NCBI GenBank assembly: GCA_018267925.1
Contig: JAFDXO010000182.1
Coordinates: 62,001 to 126,000 of the forward strand
Source: Bacteroidota bacterium
GTDB taxonomy: Bacteria > Bacteroidota > Bacteroidia > Chitinophagales > Chitinophagaceae
DNA length: 64,000 nucleotides
Reading direction: 5' to 3'
Shown here: one piece after another, positions 42,518-52,156 of the stretch
Layout of the letters: each line of letters starts with the position of its first letter
How positions within the stretch are numbered: position 1 is the first letter of the stretch
The notes under the pieces: generated by a model
Database searches by the model: none
What the model saw: the letters and a program-made list of their open reading frames with translations, nothing else
Told to the model about the DNA's origin: nothing
Program-made: the position numbers and the translations under genes

Positions 42518-44326
42518 TTATTGAGCTTTCGGAATCTGATTTCGTTGATTAAAACGATAAAATATGGATAATTGACTGGAGGGTGAATTATAGAGTTGAG
42601 CAGATACTTCTTCTGTTGATAAACCAAATCCGTTATCCCAGAATTTTTTAGTTACACGAAAATCTAATTGAATTGCAGGTGTTACCTCCCAACTTATTCC
42701 AGCTAAACCACCCACAGCAAAACGCTCTCTAAAATCGTATAGTGAAATTCCGGGACGATCTTTGATTTTTCCACTTGTGGTAAGCGGCGTGTAATCTGCA
42801 TCATTGGGTTCAAATTTGCGCTCATCTGCATTTACCTTGAAATGAAAAGCTAAATTGGCTCCACAAAACAAATTCAATCTACCTGCAGCATAGCGTAAAG
42901 CAATTGGCATTTCTATGCTTTGAAGTGAAGTAAATTGGAAAAAGTGACGAACGTTTGCTTGGAAATTATTGCCATTCTTTTGAATCACATTCACATAATC
43001 ATCTTCTACTGTTTTACCTCCGTTAAACCGTTGTATATATTTCAACTCACCCATCATACTCCAAGTTTCTCCGAATGTAAACAATCCAAAAATACCTAAT
43101 TGAAAACCACCAAAATTACTTCCACTTGAAATATAACTATTGCCACCCGCTGATATTCCGGGGTAAAAACGTGTTTGAGCTAAATTGAATTTCACATTTT
43201 GAACAGCTTCATTAAAGCTTTGAGCATTCCACCTACTTGTTTTTCGTGATTTTACTTTTAGATGTGCTAAGGAAATAAGCTGTTCTGATTGATCATTAAT
43301 TGTCGTACTTGTATTAGGAACAATTTCTTGAGATAATGCTTGGTTTGAGGCAAGATCATTAGCTATTCTAATCATAGAAATGGTATCCATTATCAACTGA
43401 CGCATTTGAGACCGATGATTGATCACAACTCTTTGTACAACATCCATTTTTACGATCGAGTCTTTGTGCCAGATTGGTTGCTGCACCGGCTTAGGTACAA
43501 TGGTTAATCTTGTGTTGTCAGATGAATTGGGTAATTCACTGGAAGACATTTTTTCTTTAACTGCGGTTGCGTTAGGAATGTTCAACAACTCATCTTTTGC
43601 TTGAAGCTTGGTTTCATTCGTTGTGTTGAGTGCAGCAGTTGATTGAGAAGCGACTAATGAGGTAATAGGAATTTTTTCGGAATTGTTTGAAATGGATTTT
43701 GAAGTCAAACGCTGTTCTTCGAATTGAATTGGCTTCTGGCTTTGGTTTTCCGGCAATGTTTTTATTTGCTCAATCTTTTGAACAAGGGTAGCATTTGGGT
43801 GATCAGTTGTTGAAAGTTTAGAAGCTTTAGGGGATTTTAGTTTGACAGTTTCCAGCGTACGCGAACTTCTACTTTGATTGATATTATTTGATGTTTTAGC
43901 TTCAGTTTGATTGTGTGAAGCATTATTATAAGATGTTTCTTTCTTAGTTGCTGAAGCTGTGTTTTGAACAGTTGTAGGTTTATTGGTATGATCGTCAAAA
44001 GTTGGAGAATTTTGGATATTCGATCTATTATTTGCTACAATCTTATGGTTTTGGGAGGTCAATCTTGTTTCATTGCTCTTCATAGAAGATGAGGAAGCAA
44101 AAAAGGTACGATATCCGCCAACGCCGACAGCAGAGAGTAAAGCCAAAGCGACAACTGTGCTAAGTGTTTTTTGCCAAGGGAAAAAACTGAAACGACGGCG
44201 TTTTTCGGGCATTTCTTTGTCTAACAAATCATGCATACGTTGCCACGCACCAGGTATTTGTGGTTCTTCTCCACCGGCAAGCCGTTGCTTCACAAAATCA
44301 TCTATGTGGATCATGTTTTTATCCAT
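42518..44326 (-). CDS. Envelope-spanning anti-sigma-like protein fused to outer-membrane beta-barrel
   Basis: 602 residues in three parts. A cytoplasmic N-terminus of about 48 residues (IHIDDFVKQRLAGGEEPQIPGAWQRMHDLL, anti-sigma-like) is followed by one membrane helix (about 52-72). A roughly 280-residue Ser/Thr/Asn/Gln-rich linker leads to a C-terminal barrel of about 225 residues (FYPGISAGGNSY, FGLFTFGETWSMMGELKY, LFCGANLAFHFKV, ending FYRF plus a short tail). The ECF sigma factor gene ends 13 bp upstream, so they are one operon. The inferred role is a sensor that holds the sigma factor and reads the outer membrane directly. It could also be seen as a porin-like OMP with an atypical N-terminus. 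Confidence 0.75.
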   Translation of the reverse strand: MDKNMIHIDDFVKQRLAGGEEPQIPGAWQRMHDLLDKEMPEKRRRFSFFPWQKTLSTVVALALLSAVGVGGYRTFFASSSSMKSNETRLTSQNHKIVANNRSNIQNSPTFDDHTNKPTTVQNTASATKKETSYNNASHNQTEAKTSNNINQSRSSRTLETVKLKSPKASKLSTTDHPNATLVQKIEQIKTLPENQSQKPIQFEEQRLTSKSISNNSEKIPITSLVASQSTAALNTTNETKLQAKDELLNIPNATAVKEKMSSSELPNSSDNTRLTIVPKPVQQPIWHKDSIVKMDVVQRVVINHRSQMRQLIMDTISMIRIANDLASNQALSQEIVPNTSTTINDQSEQLISLAHLKVKSRKTSRWNAQSFNEAVQNVKFNLAQTRFYPGISAGGNSYISSGSNFGGFQLGIFGLFTFGETWSMMGELKYIQRFNGGKTVEDDYVNVIQKNGNNFQANVRHFFQFTSLQSIEMPIALRYAAGRLNLFCGANLAFHFKVNADERKFEPNDADYTPLTTSGKIKDRPGISLYDFRERFAVGGLAGISWEVTPAIQLDFRVTKKFWDNGFGLSTEEVSAQLYNSPSSQLSIFYRFNQRNQIPKAQ

Positions 44327-44339
44327 AAGGATAAATTTT

Positions 44340-44915
44340 TTATTTTTTCAAATGCAAATTCAGGCGTTCAATTTTTTCTTTCAGTATTCTTCGTCCTTCG
44401 GACAAGTGCCACTTTGAAGTTCCTTCGCTAATACCGAGTGATTTGCCAATTTCTTTATGTGAAAATCCATCCATCACATACATGTTAAATACAGCACGAG
44501 TAGAAGCGGGAAGGCTTTGAACTAACTCCAATAATTCTTTATAGTATAGGTTTTCTGCATGGTCTTTATGTATGAGTTGATCTTTTTCTACCAAAACAAC
44601 CTTTTCATTGTATTTGATATTTTGCTTTACATAATCACTCACAGCATGAAACACAATTTTCCTTAACCATCCTTCAAAAGAGCCTTGAAAAGTAAATTGT
44701 CCTACTTTTTGAAAAGCTCTCAGAAATCCATTATTTAACACTTCTTCTGCCTGCATTTCCTGATCTATATAACGCCGAACTACCGCCATCATGCGGGAGT
44801 AAAACAATTTGTAAATTCTTTCCTGAGCATGACGCTCATTGCGAACACATCCGCGGATGAGCTCCTCTAACTCACTAATTTGTTCTGTTGCGGTATATAC
44901 CAAAGCTATCGACAA
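44340..44915 (-). CDS. ECF (sigma-70 family) RNA polymerase sigma factor
   Basis: 191 aa with region 2 (ERIYKLFYSRMMAVVRRYIDQEMQAEEVLNNGFLRAFQ) and region 4 (LVQSLPASTRAVFNMYVMDGFSHKEIGKSLGISEGTSKWHLSEGR) separated by a short linker. It belongs to the RpoE/SigW-like ECF group of Bacteroidota. No in-frame ATG precedes region 2; an in-frame stop lies just upstream and translation must begin at a TTG (44915 or 44903). It is likely held inactive by the adjacent membrane protein. Confidence 0.9.
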   Translation of the reverse strand: MSIALVYTATEQISELEELIRGCVRNERHAQERIYKLFYSRMMAVVRRYIDQEMQAEEVLNNGFLRAFQKVGQFTFQGSFEGWLRKIVFHAVSDYVKQNIKYNEKVVLVEKDQLIHKDHAENLYYKELLELVQSLPASTRAVFNMYVMDGFSHKEIGKSLGISEGTSKWHLSEGRRILKEKIERLNLHLKK

Positions 44916-45140
44916 GAATGATGGGTATTAACAATTTTCCTTTCTAATAGACTGAACTTTAGCATTTTTGGTTGGGTTGATTTTTAGACCATTTGCAAAG
45001 TTCACGGAATTGGGGCAATTCTGTATCTACTTGCAACAACAAAGAGATCAATTTTATTGTATTTCTTTCTAAAGTTCTTATTTCTTCCCATAGTCGTAAT
45101 CATTTTTCCGGTTTTCAAAAAGTGAGCTTCATTAGTAACC

Positions 45141-45148
45141 TAATTTTG
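45141..45148 (+). promoter_or_regulatory. -7 box TAATTTTG upstream of DUF2249 gene
   Basis: A perfect TAnnTTTG, 43 bases before the ATG at 45192. Confidence 0.45.
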
Positions 45149-45191
45149 CATTTTATTTTTTTATACAAACATTTAAACAACAAGATAGACA

Positions 45192-45950
45192 ATGAGTCAG
45201 CAAATTCCAACAGAAGAATTAGATGTTAGAGTATTGATTCCAATCCAACGCCATGAAAAATTGATTCAACTTTTTAAAGAACTACCCGTTCATGAGAGTT
45301 TCATTTTTATAAATGATCACGATCCCCTACCCTTGTTTTATGAATTTCGTTCCATTTATGGTGATGTAGTAGGTTGGGAATATTTGAATCGAGGAGGTAG
45401 AGAGTGGAAAGTGAAAGTTACACGAACAGAAGAATCTCAAGGTAGAGAGTTTACGGATATTTCTACATTGCTTGATTTACGTAAGGTAGAGGTTAAAGAT
45501 TGGAAACAGGTTGTGTTTCATCGGTATGGCATGATGGAAGAAGGCACCACTATGGAATTGATTGCCAGTGAAGACCCGAAAGAAATTCATGGAATATTTG
45601 TAATGAAATTTGATGGAAAGCATAGTTGGATTTACAAAAAGAAAGAACCTAATGAAGTAGTTGTGCACATAACCAAAAAAGACAATAGTGGATTGGGAGA
45701 TACCGGCTTTTCGGTTGTTAATGAATTTGACATTCGCCCTTACCCACCAACCGAGCGACATGAAATGTTTTATAAGGCATTTGCCGACATCAAACCCGGT
45801 GAGGCTTTTGAATTCATAAATGATCATGATCCTAAACCTTTATATTATCAGATGGAAGCAGAAAGTAAAGAACCTTTTCGTTGGGAATATCTCGAAAAGG
45901 GTCCGGAGGTTTGGAAGGTTCGTGTCATAAAAGTGAAAGCAGAAAAATAG
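45192..45950 (+). CDS. Protein with two DUF2249 domains
   Basis: Residues about 8-75 and 180-250 are paralogous DUF2249 domains, each with P-x-x-(R)-H-E, a FIF/FEF-INDHDP(L/K)PL motif and WEYL-x-x-G-x-x-x-WKV(K/R)V. They are joined by a beta-rich middle region. DUF2249 is often linked to redox, nitrite or heme-related contexts, but its biochemical role is unknown. The conserved His/Asp in the motif could bind metal. It heads a likely operon with the PEP-mutase-like gene and dsdA. Confidence 0.88.
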   Translation: MSQQIPTEELDVRVLIPIQRHEKLIQLFKELPVHESFIFINDHDPLPLFYEFRSIYGDVVGWEYLNRGGREWKVKVTRTEESQGREFTDISTLLDLRKVEVKDWKQVVFHRYGMMEEGTTMELIASEDPKEIHGIFVMKFDGKHSWIYKKKEPNEVVVHITKKDNSGLGDTGFSVVNEFDIRPYPPTERHEMFYKAFADIKPGEAFEFINDHDPKPLYYQMEAESKEPFRWEYLEKGPEVWKVRVIKVKAEK

Positions 45951-45978
45951 TTTCATTAATTGCTTGTTCTACTTTAAA

Positions 45979-46947
45979 ATGCTTCATCGAATTTTAAAAG
46001 ATGAAAGGTGCTATCGCCCCAAAAGTTTTATCGAAGAGCATTTGCTGACTTATACCCCAATATCATCAGACTTTTATACCGCAAAAAATATATTTTTTAG
46101 AGCAGTGAAGAACCAATTTCAATCGGCTGAGCATCATGAAAAATTTAAGCATTTTCATGCACTACATTATACAGGGAAAACGTTGATTTTGCCTAATGCT
46201 TGGGATTGTATTTCAGCCCGAATGTTTGCTGAATGTGGGTTTCCGACTATAGCAACTACCAGTGCCGGTGTTGCCTGGTCATTAGGATATAAAGATGGTG
46301 AGCATTTGCCGGCACAACTATTGATAGAAACAACAGCACGCATTTGTAAGAGTGTGACTGTGCCTGTGTCGGCAGATATTGAATCAGGGTATTTTGGTGA
46401 AGATTTAGAGGGTTTTGCCTTATTTATTAAGCAATTAATAGAAATTGGTGTAGTTGGTGTGAACATTGAAGATGTGGATGAAAAAACGAGAAATCTTGTT
46501 GCCCTTGACCACCAGTTGGCAAAAATTCAAGTAGCAAAATCTGTGGCAAAACAGATGGGGACAGATTTATTTGTCAATGCCCGAACAGATGCGATGGAAA
46601 AACAGGAAGGAGATTCGGCGCATAAAATTTCAGTTTGTAAAACACGAATAAAAGCCTTTTCAAAAGCGGGTGCTGACGGGGTTTTTGTACCATTTATTCC
46701 GGATTTTGAAACGGTTGAAACCATTCAAACTGCAACCACCTTACCACTCAATATCATGATGTCTCCTTCGTTTTCTATTGCATCTTTACGACAAATAAAA
46801 GTGGCTCGTGTCAGCTTAGGAGTGAAGCCGATTTTGGCTACCATGCACACTATAAAGCAATTGAGTGAAATGCTGCAACAGCAAGAAGATTGGCACAACT
46901 TATATCCTAATGATCCTAATTATCCGACAGTAAATTCATGGTTTTAA
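45979..46947 (+). CDS. Isocitrate lyase/PEP mutase family protein
   Basis: The PEP mutase/ICL TIM-barrel signatures are LPNAWDCISARMFAECGFPTIATTSAGVAWSLGY, the metal site in SADIESGY, GVNIEDVD and NARTDA. It probably acts as a C-C or P-C lyase (carboxyvinyl-carboxyphosphonate or 2-methylisocitrate lyase-like), substrate unknown. The family usually begins just before FKALH-like sequence, so the GTG at 46105 (about 281 aa) may be the true start. The ATG at 45979 adds 42 unmatched residues. Confidence 0.82.
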   Translation: MLHRILKDERCYRPKSFIEEHLLTYTPISSDFYTAKNIFFRAVKNQFQSAEHHEKFKHFHALHYTGKTLILPNAWDCISARMFAECGFPTIATTSAGVAWSLGYKDGEHLPAQLLIETTARICKSVTVPVSADIESGYFGEDLEGFALFIKQLIEIGVVGVNIEDVDEKTRNLVALDHQLAKIQVAKSVAKQMGTDLFVNARTDAMEKQEGDSAHKISVCKTRIKAFSKAGADGVFVPFIPDFETVETIQTATTLPLNIMMSPSFSIASLRQIKVARVSLGVKPILATMHTIKQLSEMLQQQEDWHNLYPNDPNYPTVNSWF

Positions 46948-46968
46948 GTGAAATAAAATCAATTCAAT

Positions 46969-48303
46969 ATGGTGGCGCAATCAAAAATTGAAGCTTATAT
47001 AAAACGCGAACCATTGCTTGCCGATGTCATACTTAAGAAACCGGTAATTTGGTTAAATGCCCAAAGGAAAATAATGGCTAAAATGCCTGACTGCGGATTA
47101 AGTATGCAAAATATTGAAGCGGTAGAGTCCTTATGGGCAAGATTTTCACCCTTTTTAAAAGAGACTTTTACCGAATTAGCTTCTGTAGAAGGGAAAATTT
47201 CATCTCCTTTAAAAAGGACGGATAGCATGAAAGATTGGCTGAGCAAAAAAGATATAAAAATTGACGGACAGCTTTATGTAAAATGTGATAGTGATTTAGC
47301 AGTTGCAGGGTCTATCAAGGCGCGAGGCGGATTTTATGAAGTGCTTCATTATGCTGAAAAATTAGCTCTAAACGCGGGGATTTTGCAAGAGGGGGATGAT
47401 TACAGAAAATTTTCTGACGCGGCTTTCAAACGTTTTTTTAGTCAATACAAAATTGGAGTTGGTTCAACGGGAAATTTAGGCATGAGTATCGGCATAATGA
47501 GTGCTCGATTGGGATTTGAAGCCCATGTATATGTGTCAAACGATGCTAAACAATGGAAAAAAGATTTGTTAAGGAAAGAAGGCGCCATTGTAAAAGAATA
47601 TTCGGGTGATTTTAGCGAGGCTATTTTAGCAGGACGAAAAGAAACACTTGCTGATCCTAAAGGGTATTTTGTAGATGATGAAAATTCAAAAGAGCTTTTT
47701 ATAGGATATAGTTTGGGTGCCAAAGAATTGCAAAAAGACTTACAAGAACAAGGCGTAATAGTGGATGAAGCACACCCACTTTTTGTCTATTCTCCTTGTG
47801 GTGTTGGGGGATCTTCGGGTGGTATTGCTTTCGGGCTAAGAGAAATATTTGGCGATGCCGTTCACTGCTTTTTTGTAGAACCGACACATGCCCCTGCTGT
47901 GCTTATCGGGTTAGCAACAGGCGAAATGAGCCATATTTGCGTGCAAGACCTGGGAATAGATAACAAAACAGAAGCTGATGGATTGGCGGTAGGTCGCGCT
48001 TCAAATTTTGCCACACAAATCAGTGCCAATACAATCAGTGGAATATATACCATAGAAGACAATGAGTTGTTTGAATTACTTTCTGCATTATGGGATTGTG
48101 AAAAGATTTTTTTAGAACCATCTGCAACAGCCGGATTAATAGGAGCTCAAATGGTAGAAAAGTCAGGATACCCACAAAAATATGGGTTGAATATGCAGCA
48201 AGCAACGCATGTGGCTTGGGCTACGGGCGGATCATTGGTTCCGCAAACTGATAGAAATCTATTTTACAACCGAGGCAAAAAATTATTAACCGAGAAGCAT
48301 TAA
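46969..48303 (+). CDS. dsdA: D-serine ammonia-lyase
   Basis: A fold-type II PLP enzyme of 444 aa. The PLP lysine lies in AGSIKARGGFYEVL, the glycine-rich phosphate loop is VGSTGNLGMSIGI, and VYSPCGVGGSSGGIAFGL is also present. Length and motifs match DsdA. It converts D-serine to pyruvate and ammonia. It follows the PEP-mutase-like gene by 21 bp; the stop overlaps the convergent MMPL fusion by 4 bp. Confidence 0.92.
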   Translation: MVAQSKIEAYIKREPLLADVILKKPVIWLNAQRKIMAKMPDCGLSMQNIEAVESLWARFSPFLKETFTELASVEGKISSPLKRTDSMKDWLSKKDIKIDGQLYVKCDSDLAVAGSIKARGGFYEVLHYAEKLALNAGILQEGDDYRKFSDAAFKRFFSQYKIGVGSTGNLGMSIGIMSARLGFEAHVYVSNDAKQWKKDLLRKEGAIVKEYSGDFSEAILAGRKETLADPKGYFVDDENSKELFIGYSLGAKELQKDLQEQGVIVDEAHPLFVYSPCGVGGSSGGIAFGLREIFGDAVHCFFVEPTHAPAVLIGLATGEMSHICVQDLGIDNKTEADGLAVGRASNFATQISANTISGIYTIEDNELFELLSALWDCEKIFLEPSATAGLIGAQMVEKSGYPQKYGLNMQQATHVAWATGGSLVPQTDRNLFYNRGKKLLTEKH

Positions 48304-51300
48304 AGATGATTTTTTTTCTTCAGTATAAAAGTTAAGTTGGCTGTATAGCTTGCAAAATCCTTTTCCTCTATGCTCATATTGTGTCGCTGAGCAAAATCTT
48401 CAATAAAAGCCCGACTCATAAAATGAAGTTCATTTTGCGTTTTATTAAACTTCATAATCTTAGTACTCCACACTTCTGTCCTTTTAGTTCCTTCAATTCG
48501 ATCAGACAAGTCCGAAATACCATCGCGAATGATGAATAATCCGCCGGGTTTTAAAGCTTTATAGCAGCACTCTAACAAGTCCAATTGTTGCGAAGGCAAT
48601 AGATAATGCAATACATCGCTGATTATGATTCCATCGCAAGCAGATAAGTTGTAATTGTTTAAATCAGCTTGTTCAAAACAAATATTTTCATCTCTTAAAA
48701 AATTATTTTGTGCTGTTTCTATTTTTTCATCATCATAATCAACACCCACAAATTTTCGATTAGGTGCTGCCCAATGTAGCATATAGGTCATAAAACCATA
48801 ACCACATCCTAGGTCATAAAAGAAACCATTGCGAGGCAATATTTGATGATACGGCTCATAATTAGCTTCCGAAGCAGTTTTTATACGACAATACCATTCC
48901 AAAGAAGGTCCTTTATACATGTAGCTTCGGATTAATTGCTCACGAAAATATCGGGGAGTTTCTTCTCGAACTTTGATGCGTTCCAATTCAGAACGCATAT
49001 ATCCGCCAATTTTTTTTGCTCTTTCGCTATAACCGGAACCAAATGTTGCATCAACAGGCGAAATACGAGCAGAATAATTAATAGACAATGTACCATCTTT
49101 CAATAACCAATCTCCTTTTTGCATGGTATAATGAATGCCGTGCAATACCAAAGGCACAATATCTAAGCCTAATTTTTCTGCAATGTAAAATGCACCTTTA
49201 TGAAAACGTTTTATTTTATCATCGTAAGAACGAGTCCCTTCCGGAAAGACAACAATTGAATATCCGCGCTGGATAAGACTTTCCAAGGGTTTCAAACTAT
49301 CTTCTGCTCCATCTGCAACCGGATAATATTCAGCCATTCGAACTACGGCACCAAATACGGGCGATCGCCAAACCCACTTATTGGTCAATAACACTAACCT
49401 TGGGTTTAGCATCGTTGTACAAAGAATATCGAGGAAAGAACTGTGGTTGGCTACATACACAGCAGGTTTGCTAAAATCAGCATGATTACGCCCAACAATA
49501 CGCTTTTTAACGTTGAACATAATGTACATCATACTCCAAGTATAAGCACTCAAAAAACGATGAAAGAGAAACCTCCCTTTTTCTTTTGCAAAAGGAAGAT
49601 GAGTAAGGATAAAGCCAACAAAAGTCAACACCATGGAGCCGGTGAAGAAATAAGAAAAAGCAAATAGAGACTTCAAAAAACTCCATAATGTAAATGGTAA
49701 AAACTTTTTGTTAGCACGGTTTTGAATGAACCAATTAAATAGAAAAGGTTGCAAAGTTTGTGAAATAAAAAGTACACAAACCAATCCGGTTACGGAGATA
49801 AAGGCGATTGATTTTAAGGCAGGATGATTGGCTAACAACAAAACTCCTAAACCTATGACAACCGTGGCTACTGAAACATATACTGCAGCACGAACTGAAT
49901 TCAGTTTATTACTACCGGTTTTGAATTTTTCAACTAAGCCATCCATGGTAAAAATGGCATAATCATCGCCTAAACCAAAAATGAGTGATGAGATAATAAT
50001 ATTGACAATATTGAATTTAAGCCCTAACAAAGACATCAATCCTAAAATCCAAATCCATGATACAATCATTGGCAAGAAGGCCATAATGGCTAATTCAATT
50101 CTGCCATAGCCTATCAATAAGGCAAAAAACACAATTAATGAAGAGTAAAGTGCGATATGATTAAAGTCATTATCAAGAATATCAACCAACTGAACAGCAC
50201 CTTGTTGGCGATCCGTTATGGTTACAGATTTATCTGTTTCAAGTTTTGAAAAAACATGACTCCTAAATGTTTGAGGTACGCGCAAAGCAGCAATTACATA
50301 ATGTTGGCTAGTATCGTTGGAAAAGCCGCCCGGGAAAAATCCTTTTATTGTATTTGTTGCGGATGAATCTAAGGGGTTGTAAGTCCTAGAAATATTTTCT
50401 TCGAAAGCAGAAAATGCCTTAACGTCAAAGCCTAAACCCGGAGCTACATTTTGAATGGTTTGTAATACAGATGCCTGTTTTTGCTTCGACCAAAATGTAT
50501 GCCAGCGTGCTATTCTACGTTTTTGCTCAGCTAAAGAAGGCAGTAGATGAATCGGATTGGAAGAGCTTTTTATGTAGCCACTATCGGACAGTTGTTGAAT
50601 GACTGTATTTTCCCTTTCTAATTTTTGCAAAGCATCTTCACCAGACTTTCCATTTGCCACCACAAATACAGAACTTAATGCCATAGCATTGGCATCACCT
50701 ACTTCTTTTTGTGCTTGCTGCATTTCAGGAGAAAGATAATTTAGGTGCATTAAGTCGCTATCAAACTCCACATCCTGAGCAAAATAAACCATCACAGGGG
50801 TCAGCAAAAAAATCCCCAACACTAACCATTTATTTTTTTCGGGGTGCCAATTTCCCATTTTATCAAAAATGGTTTTAGACTCAGTTTCGTGTCGAATACC
50901 CAACGGAAAATGAGGCAAAAAAATGAGCGTACATAGTGCCGCACCGGTCAAACTTCCGGCAGCAAACAAACCCAAATCTTGGAGAATAGGCGTATGAACA
51001 AACCGTAACGACAAGAATGCCGCAATAGTAGTAAAGCTACCAATAGTTAAAGGATGTGCTAATTCAGCTATGGTTGCCGGGATATCCTTAGCATGGCGTG
51101 CATGAGAAAGAAAGTGAATGGAAAAATCAATAGCAATACCGAGAATAATAGCACCTGCACCCAGTGCGATAACAGACACGGAACCTTGCACTAAATATAC
51201 GATTCCCATTCCCATGGCAGCACCGTAAACCACAGGAACTAAGAGTAATAAAGGTGTACGTTTTCGGCGAAAGAAGTAGTATGTAAGTGCCATCAATAAA

Positions 51301-52136
51301 ATGACCGTAGCCGTTAAAGTAACAATCGTATCAGTACGAAGCTGTGAGGCATTTCCGGCAGCTACTGCAGGTCCGCCAAAATAAACAACATGCACTCCGG
51401 CATGATTTGATCGCCATTGATTTAAGTCATTGTTCAGAGAGGCAAAAAAAGTACTGTTAATCCCCGTTTCAGATGCTTTGTGTTTAGGTTTTAAAAAAAA
51501 GGTAAGGCGACGTTGGTTATTGCTAAGCAGATAGCCGTCATATAATTCGTAAGACGGATCAAATTGAAGAACACTCAATTTTTTCCAAATTAAGGACGAC
51601 ATCCCAATGGGATCTTGCGCTACAAACTGCTTGAAAACAACACTTGCCGGAGACAATAACAATTTTTTGTTTTGCTCTAAGGTTTTGGCAATGGCATCGG
51701 GTTGAGTTAATGTATCTAATCGCTGAAAGTCTGACTCGGTAAGGAAAAGCGGGATATTTTCTCTAAAAATTTGGGTTATGACTTCTTCTTGACCGCCACC
51801 GACTTGAGTTGAAACAGAATCTATCCATTTTGCATTCTTTTGTAAAACTGATCCGTTTAAATCTTGAGCTGCTGCTATTAAGCTATCCGGGTTGGTATAA
51901 GTTGAATCATCAAAAGATAAGAGGAAAATAATTTGCTCACCTGCTTGTGTGTGGCTGATGACTTCATTCATAGCCTTGATTGCCTTACTGTCGGGCAACA
52001 TGCTGCTAATATCTTCCTTTAGCTTTACGTTTAGTGAAAGCACTACCCACACTACAAATGTTGAAAAAAAGAGAGCCCAACAAAGTGCCTTGTGCTTATG
52101 AAGAAAATGATAGATTGTTACAAATAATCCTGCCAT
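48300..52136 (-). CDS. Trifunctional MMPL/RND exporter - PlsC acyltransferase - SAM methyltransferase fusion
   Basis: 1278 aa. Residues about 1-820 form an MMPL-type RND transporter with two sets of membrane helices and two periplasmic loops (IDFSIHFLSHARHAKD; FGLGDDYAIFTMDG). Residues about 870-1060 form a lysophosphatidate-type acyltransferase (NHSSFLD near 898; FPEGTRSYDD). Residues about 1085-1278 form a class I methyltransferase (FYDLGCGYGFMTYML near 1105; PGGLFIIRDG). All three lie in one frame with full-length motifs. It could acylate, methylate and export a lipid or pigment-like molecule; the substrate is unknown. Confidence 0.9.
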   Translation of the reverse strand: MAGLFVTIYHFLHKHKALCWALFFSTFVVWVVLSLNVKLKEDISSMLPDSKAIKAMNEVISHTQAGEQIIFLLSFDDSTYTNPDSLIAAAQDLNGSVLQKNAKWIDSVSTQVGGGQEEVITQIFRENIPLFLTESDFQRLDTLTQPDAIAKTLEQNKKLLLSPASVVFKQFVAQDPIGMSSLIWKKLSVLQFDPSYELYDGYLLSNNQRRLTFFLKPKHKASETGINSTFFASLNNDLNQWRSNHAGVHVVYFGGPAVAAGNASQLRTDTIVTLTATVILLMALTYYFFRRKRTPLLLLVPVVYGAAMGMGIVYLVQGSVSVIALGAGAIILGIAIDFSIHFLSHARHAKDIPATIAELAHPLTIGSFTTIAAFLSLRFVHTPILQDLGLFAAGSLTGAALCTLIFLPHFPLGIRHETESKTIFDKMGNWHPEKNKWLVLGIFLLTPVMVYFAQDVEFDSDLMHLNYLSPEMQQAQKEVGDANAMALSSVFVVANGKSGEDALQKLERENTVIQQLSDSGYIKSSSNPIHLLPSLAEQKRRIARWHTFWSKQKQASVLQTIQNVAPGLGFDVKAFSAFEENISRTYNPLDSSATNTIKGFFPGGFSNDTSQHYVIAALRVPQTFRSHVFSKLETDKSVTITDRQQGAVQLVDILDNDFNHIALYSSLIVFFALLIGYGRIELAIMAFLPMIVSWIWILGLMSLLGLKFNIVNIIISSLIFGLGDDYAIFTMDGLVEKFKTGSNKLNSVRAAVYVSVATVVIGLGVLLLANHPALKSIAFISVTGLVCVLFISQTLQPFLFNWFIQNRANKKFLPFTLWSFLKSLFAFSYFFTGSMVLTFVGFILTHLPFAKEKGRFLFHRFLSAYTWSMMYIMFNVKKRIVGRNHADFSKPAVYVANHSSFLDILCTTMLNPRLVLLTNKWVWRSPVFGAVVRMAEYYPVADGAEDSLKPLESLIQRGYSIVVFPEGTRSYDDKIKRFHKGAFYIAEKLGLDIVPLVLHGIHYTMQKGDWLLKDGTLSINYSARISPVDATFGSGYSERAKKIGGYMRSELERIKVREETPRYFREQLIRSYMYKGPSLEWYCRIKTASEANYEPYHQILPRNGFFYDLGCGYGFMTYMLHWAAPNRKFVGVDYDDEKIETAQNNFLRDENICFEQADLNNYNLSACDGIIISDVLHYLLPSQQLDLLECCYKALKPGGLFIIRDGISDLSDRIEGTKRTEVWSTKIMKFNKTQNELHFMSRAFIEDFAQRHNMSIEEKDFASYTANLTFILKKKNHL

Positions 52137-52156
52137 ATTTCAAATACAAATCACCA

